In this document: positions 6,633 to 8,015 of the stretch, piece after piece
How the letters are laid out: each line of letters opens with the position of its first letter
Position numbering within the stretch: position 1 is the first letter of the stretch
From: JBJXHB01 sp046160725
GTDB lineage: Bacteria; Pseudomonadota; Gammaproteobacteria; Burkholderiales; Burkholderiaceae_C
Direction: 5' to 3'
Assembly (NCBI GenBank): GCA_046160725.1
Contig: JBJXHB010000463.1
Location: 1-8,015 of the forward strand
Length of the DNA stretch: 8,015 bases
Program-made: the position numbers and the translations under genes
Notes under the pieces: model-generated
Databases searched by the model: none
What the model saw: the letters and a program-made list of their open reading frames with translations, nothing else
Told to the model about the DNA's origin: nothing

Positions 6633-6727
6633 TCGGGCCCGGCGCCAGGACCGCCCGGCCGCTGGCGCGCGCTGGCGAAGATGAAGACGAGGTCACCCTC
6701 GGCCATGGCGGTCTCGTTGGCGAACAT
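6611..6727 (-). other. Short 38-codon open frame, gene remnant or chance ORF
   Basis: An ATG at 6725-6727 opens a frame that encodes MFANETAMAEGDLVFIFAS and further Arg/Gly/Pro-rich residues, ending at TAG (6611-6613) inside the last codons of the M20 gene on the other strand. Of its first 25 codons, 24 end in G or C, as in a coding sequence of this genome. No family is recognised, and the upstream purine-rich GAAGAGA is a poor ribosome site. It may be a scrap of a decayed gene next to the LysE remnant, or a reflection of coding-like composition. Confidence 0.2.
6642..6668 (+). terminator. GC-rich hairpin after the M20 gene, weak terminator candidate
   Basis: GCGCCAG (6642-6648) pairs perfectly with CTGGCGC (6662-6668) across a 13-base loop, starting 10 bases after the M20 stop codon. 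No T-run follows, so intrinsic termination is only a possibility. The rest of 6633-6742 shows no supported gene apart from the short frame on the minus strand. Confidence 0.3.
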
Positions 6728-6742
6728 GGCTTTGTCTCTTCA

Positions 6743-6991
6743 TCATCTCGGCACGGGCCTCATGCGCGCAGCGGCAGCGCCGCGCCAATGGCAACGAGAG
6801 CGCCACACCTGGACACCCAGATAGACCAGGTACAGCCCGCCGACCCATTTCAGGAGCGTGAGCCAGGCCAGGGATGACTGCAGCAGCGCGCCGATGCCGA
6901 ACATCGACATGGCCATGACCAGCAGGAAGCCCGCAACCCCGCCCATGATGGTGTTGAGCGCCTCGCGCTTGCCATGCAGTGCGCCATTCTC
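6743..6991 (-). pseudogene. Truncated LysE/RhtB-family exporter remnant
   Basis: The stretch encoding ALHGKREALNTIMGGVAG through KWVGGLYLVYLGVQVWRSR matches the first third of LysE/RhtB amino-acid exporters: the end of helix 1's loop, helix 2 (GFLLVMAMSMFGIGALL) and helix 3 (LLKWVGGLYLVYLGVQVW). Family members are about 200-210 residues with six or so helices and begin with a TPGP-containing first helix. Here both the TPGP start and everything after helix 3 are missing, and the frame ends soon after at 6743. The homology stops near 6985-6991, about 20-25 bp from the end of the antitoxin gene. The open frame continues into that gene in a different reading frame, which is meaningless sequence. 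This fragment cannot make a working transporter. The 5' part of the gene is not found on the far side of the toxin-antitoxin pair, at least not up to 8015. Confidence 0.72.
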
Positions 6992-7010
6992 AGACTTGAA
7001 ACCGCCCTCG

Positions 7011-7310
7011 CTACGCCGCCAGGAGAGAACACCTCTGGATGGTGGCCAGTTCCTTGTGAAGCGCCTTCTTGGCAAGAGCCGTGTCATAGGCGGCCTGCCC
7101 GCGCAGCCACCAGCCGTCGCTCAGACCGAAGTAGCGGCAAAGCCGAAGGTCGGTATCGGCCGTGACGGCTCGCTTGCCAGACACGATTTCGCCGATTCGC
7201 TGCGGTGGTACGCCGATGTCCTTTGCGAGACGGTACTTCGTGAGACCAAGCGGCTTGAGAAACTCCTCTTCAAGCATCTCGCCGGGCGAGACAGGTAGAA
7301 CGGTGCGCAT
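7011..7310 (-). CDS. higA: HigA-type antitoxin, XRE-family helix-turn-helix protein
   Basis: This 99-residue protein starts at the ATG at 7308-7310. It follows the HigA/VapI pattern: PGEMLEEEFLKPLGL (residues 9-23), a helix-turn-helix in LTKYRLAKDIGVPPQRIGEI (23-42), SGKRAVTADTDLRL, then YFGLSDGWWLRGQAAYD and a charged C-terminal helix. It is expected to neutralise the upstream-encoded HigB-like toxin by direct binding and to repress the operon promoter. It begins 11 bp after the toxin stop. Its Shine-Dalgarno, AAGGAAG (7316-7322, minus), overlaps the toxin stop codon, which suggests translational coupling and strong antitoxin synthesis. A longer frame reaching 7388 exists but overlaps the toxin without support. 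Length is normal for the family, so the antitoxin looks intact. Its 3' end abuts the broken LysE gene. Confidence 0.9.
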   Translation of the reverse strand: MRTVLPVSPGEMLEEEFLKPLGLTKYRLAKDIGVPPQRIGEIVSGKRAVTADTDLRLCRYFGLSDGWWLRGQAAYDTALAKKALHKELATIQRCSLLAA

Positions 7311-7315
7311 GGCTT

Positions 7316-7322
7316 CTTCCTT
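7316..7322 (-). promoter_or_regulatory. Shine-Dalgarno of the antitoxin, overlapping the toxin stop
   Basis: On the minus strand the sequence reads AAGGAAGAAGCC then ATG. The AAGGAAG core sits five bases from the antitoxin start and shares a base with the toxin's TGA (7322-7324). This fixes the antitoxin start at 7310. Confidence 0.6.
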
Positions 7323-7603
7323 CAGTGATAGTCGACGATCTCGACGTTCGCCGCCCCTTCTGGTGACCAGACGAAGCAGACGCGCCATTGCTGGTTGATG
7401 CGGATGCTGTGCTGTCCCTTCCGATCGTCCTTCAGCGCTTCGAGGCCGTTGCCAGGCGGCACCTTCAGATCGTCAAGAACTGCCGACCAGTCCAACTGTG
7501 CAAGCTTGCGGAGCGCAGGTCGTTCGATGTTCACCCAGCGCTTCACCCGCTTTCCCTCGAAGAGGGCTTGAGTGTCTTTGCACTTGAAGTTCTTGATAGG
7601 CAC
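7322..7603 (-). CDS. higB: HigB/RelE-type toxin (plasmid maintenance killer protein family)
   Basis: This 93-residue protein, the usual size for HigB, starts at a GTG at 7601-7603. It has the family's N-terminal core KNFKCKDTQALFEG, NIERPALRKLAQL, PPGNGLEAL and the signature GQHSIRINQQWRVCFVW, ending in VEIVDYH with the conserved terminal His. Members of this family are ribosome-dependent mRNA endonucleases. The toxin precedes its antitoxin, which is the reversed gene order characteristic of higBA systems, with an 11-bp gap. No Shine-Dalgarno precedes the GTG. The predicted -10 box ends only eight bases upstream, so the transcript may be leaderless or almost so. No residue known to be needed is obviously missing. 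Base composition is lower in G+C than neighbouring genes (30 of 60 bases in 7561-7620), which points to horizontal acquisition. Confidence 0.9.
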   Translation of the reverse strand: MPIKNFKCKDTQALFEGKRVKRWVNIERPALRKLAQLDWSAVLDDLKVPPGNGLEALKDDRKGQHSIRINQQWRVCFVWSPEGAANVEIVDYH

Positions 7604-7611
7604 GGGCGGCG

Positions 7612-7640
7612 ATATTAACGTGTCGCGTGCATAGTTTCAA
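7612..7640 (-). promoter_or_regulatory. Sigma-70-like promoter of the higBA pair
   Basis: Reading the minus strand, TTGAAA (plus 7635-7640) matches five of six bases of the -35 consensus. A 17-bp spacer follows, then TAATAT (plus 7612-7617) as the -10, matching four of six. It is by far the best promoter-like element in the window. Transcription would start around 7604-7606, at or just before the GTG start of the toxin. HigA proteins usually bind operators overlapping such promoters; no clear palindrome was found here. Confidence 0.6.
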
Positions 7641-7681
7641 GCTTGCCGCTCGCCCCTTGTTTTGCCAAGACGCTGGCCTTG

Positions 7682-8015
7682 TCACGGCTGCGGTTGCGGT
7701 GCCCCGAGCCACCGGATATGGACCCGGGCTGGCGAATACCGCAGCTCGTAGGCCGGCTTGACGAAGACGCGGTCGCCGTCGACGTCCTCCGACTTTTCCT
7801 CCCAGCCATCGGCCAGCAGCACCGCCCTGACGTGCTCGATCTTGATCTTCGGCCCGTCCGCGCCGGTGTTGCGGATGGTGCCCTCGCGCTGCTGGCGGCG
7901 GGGCCCCTTCCAGCTCAGCTCACAGCTCACCGCAGCCGCCATGCAGAGGTCGCCGGCGATGCGGCCGATCACCTCCTTGTGCTCCGGCGGCGTGGGTGCG
8001 GGCGGCCGGTCGCAG
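7682..8015 (-). CDS. Unrecognised protein, C-terminal part (runs off the window)
   Basis: The frame is open from the right edge (8015) to a TGA at 7682-7684 and covers about 110 codons. It starts in a Pro-rich linker (RPPAPTPPEHKEV), followed by GRIAGDLCMAAAVSCELSW, a basic segment GPRRQQREG, and KIEHVRAVLLADGWEEKSED, then VFVKPAYELRYSPARVHIRW. The Pro-rich start looks like an interdomain linker, so an N-terminal domain probably lies beyond the window. I do not recognise the family. An in-frame GTG at 7972 could be a start giving 96 residues, and an ATG at 7942 one giving 86, but neither has a well-placed ribosome site. High G+C matches the chromosome rather than the neighbouring toxin-antitoxin genes. 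The 7620-7681 gap before the toxin gene holds only the higBA promoter. Confidence 0.5.
   Translation of the reverse strand, partial: CDRPPAPTPPEHKEVIGRIAGDLCMAAAVSCELSWKGPRRQQREGTIRNTGADGPKIKIEHVRAVLLADGWEEKSEDVDGDRVFVKPAYELRYSPARVHIRWLGAPQPQP

Noticed and set aside
4973..6877. Plus-strand 634-codon open frame overlapping the M20 gene
   Set aside because: It crosses the start of the MetE-like gene and all of the M20 gene in another frame, and its product is Arg/Pro/His-rich with no motif.
6992..7087. Apparent N-terminal part of the LysE-like frame
   Set aside because: These residues (Arg/Trp/Pro-rich) come from the antitoxin gene read in another frame and bear no resemblance to the LysE first helix.
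7388..7618. Plus-strand 76-codon open frame opposite the toxin gene
   Set aside because: It is antisense to higB, whose family signature, partner gene and promoter are all on the minus strand.
1..8015. tRNA, rRNA genes, CRISPR arrays, insertion sequences, riboswitches
   Set aside because: No regularly spaced repeats, no transposase or integrase, and no tRNA or rRNA sequence beyond the 12-base match were seen. No S-box or other known riboswitch pattern was evident before the MetE-like gene.

Overview
The window is about 70% G+C across most of its length. It has strong G/C bias at third codon positions and short intergenic gaps. Its proteins (an exported multi-rhodanese sulfurtransferase, a small exported four-cysteine protein, an M20 amidohydrolase and a stand-alone MetE-type barrel) look most like those of a betaproteobacterium of the order Burkholderiales. 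That placement rests on protein style and base composition, not on any marker gene.

Layout. Positions 1-78 may be the tail of an upstream gene. An exported four-repeat rhodanese protein reads rightward (180-1865, GTG start) and converges on a small exported cysteine-containing protein (1939-2397, minus). Next comes a two-gene minus-strand unit transcribed from about 5307 leftward: a MetE-like methyltransferase barrel (4201-5307), then 24 bp later a Rieske protein with a long helical C-terminal region (2545-4176). Diverging from it across a 134-bp gap is an M20-family metallo-amidohydrolase (5442-6632, plus).

The right end, from about 6640 on, has the character of an accessory region. It holds a truncated LysE/RhtB exporter remnant (6743 to about 6991, minus), directly abutted by a complete HigB/HigA-type toxin-antitoxin pair (7011-7603, minus) with its own recognisable promoter and lower G+C (about 50-58% in the stretches I counted, against about 73% in the M20 gene). 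A partial unrecognised gene runs off the right edge (7682-8015, minus).

The best candidate for something undescribed is the MetE-like/Rieske pair. The methyltransferase has the zinc site of cobalamin-independent methionine synthase but lacks the N-terminal folate-binding half. Its partner combines a Rieske [2Fe-2S] cluster with a histidine-containing helical domain that faintly resembles the questin-oxidase family. Folate-independent MesD methionine synthases are known to need an oxygen-dependent partner (DUF1852/MesX), so this may be a separate oxygen- and redox-linked methyl-transfer or demethylation module. That reading is inference. The remaining genes show familiar families.
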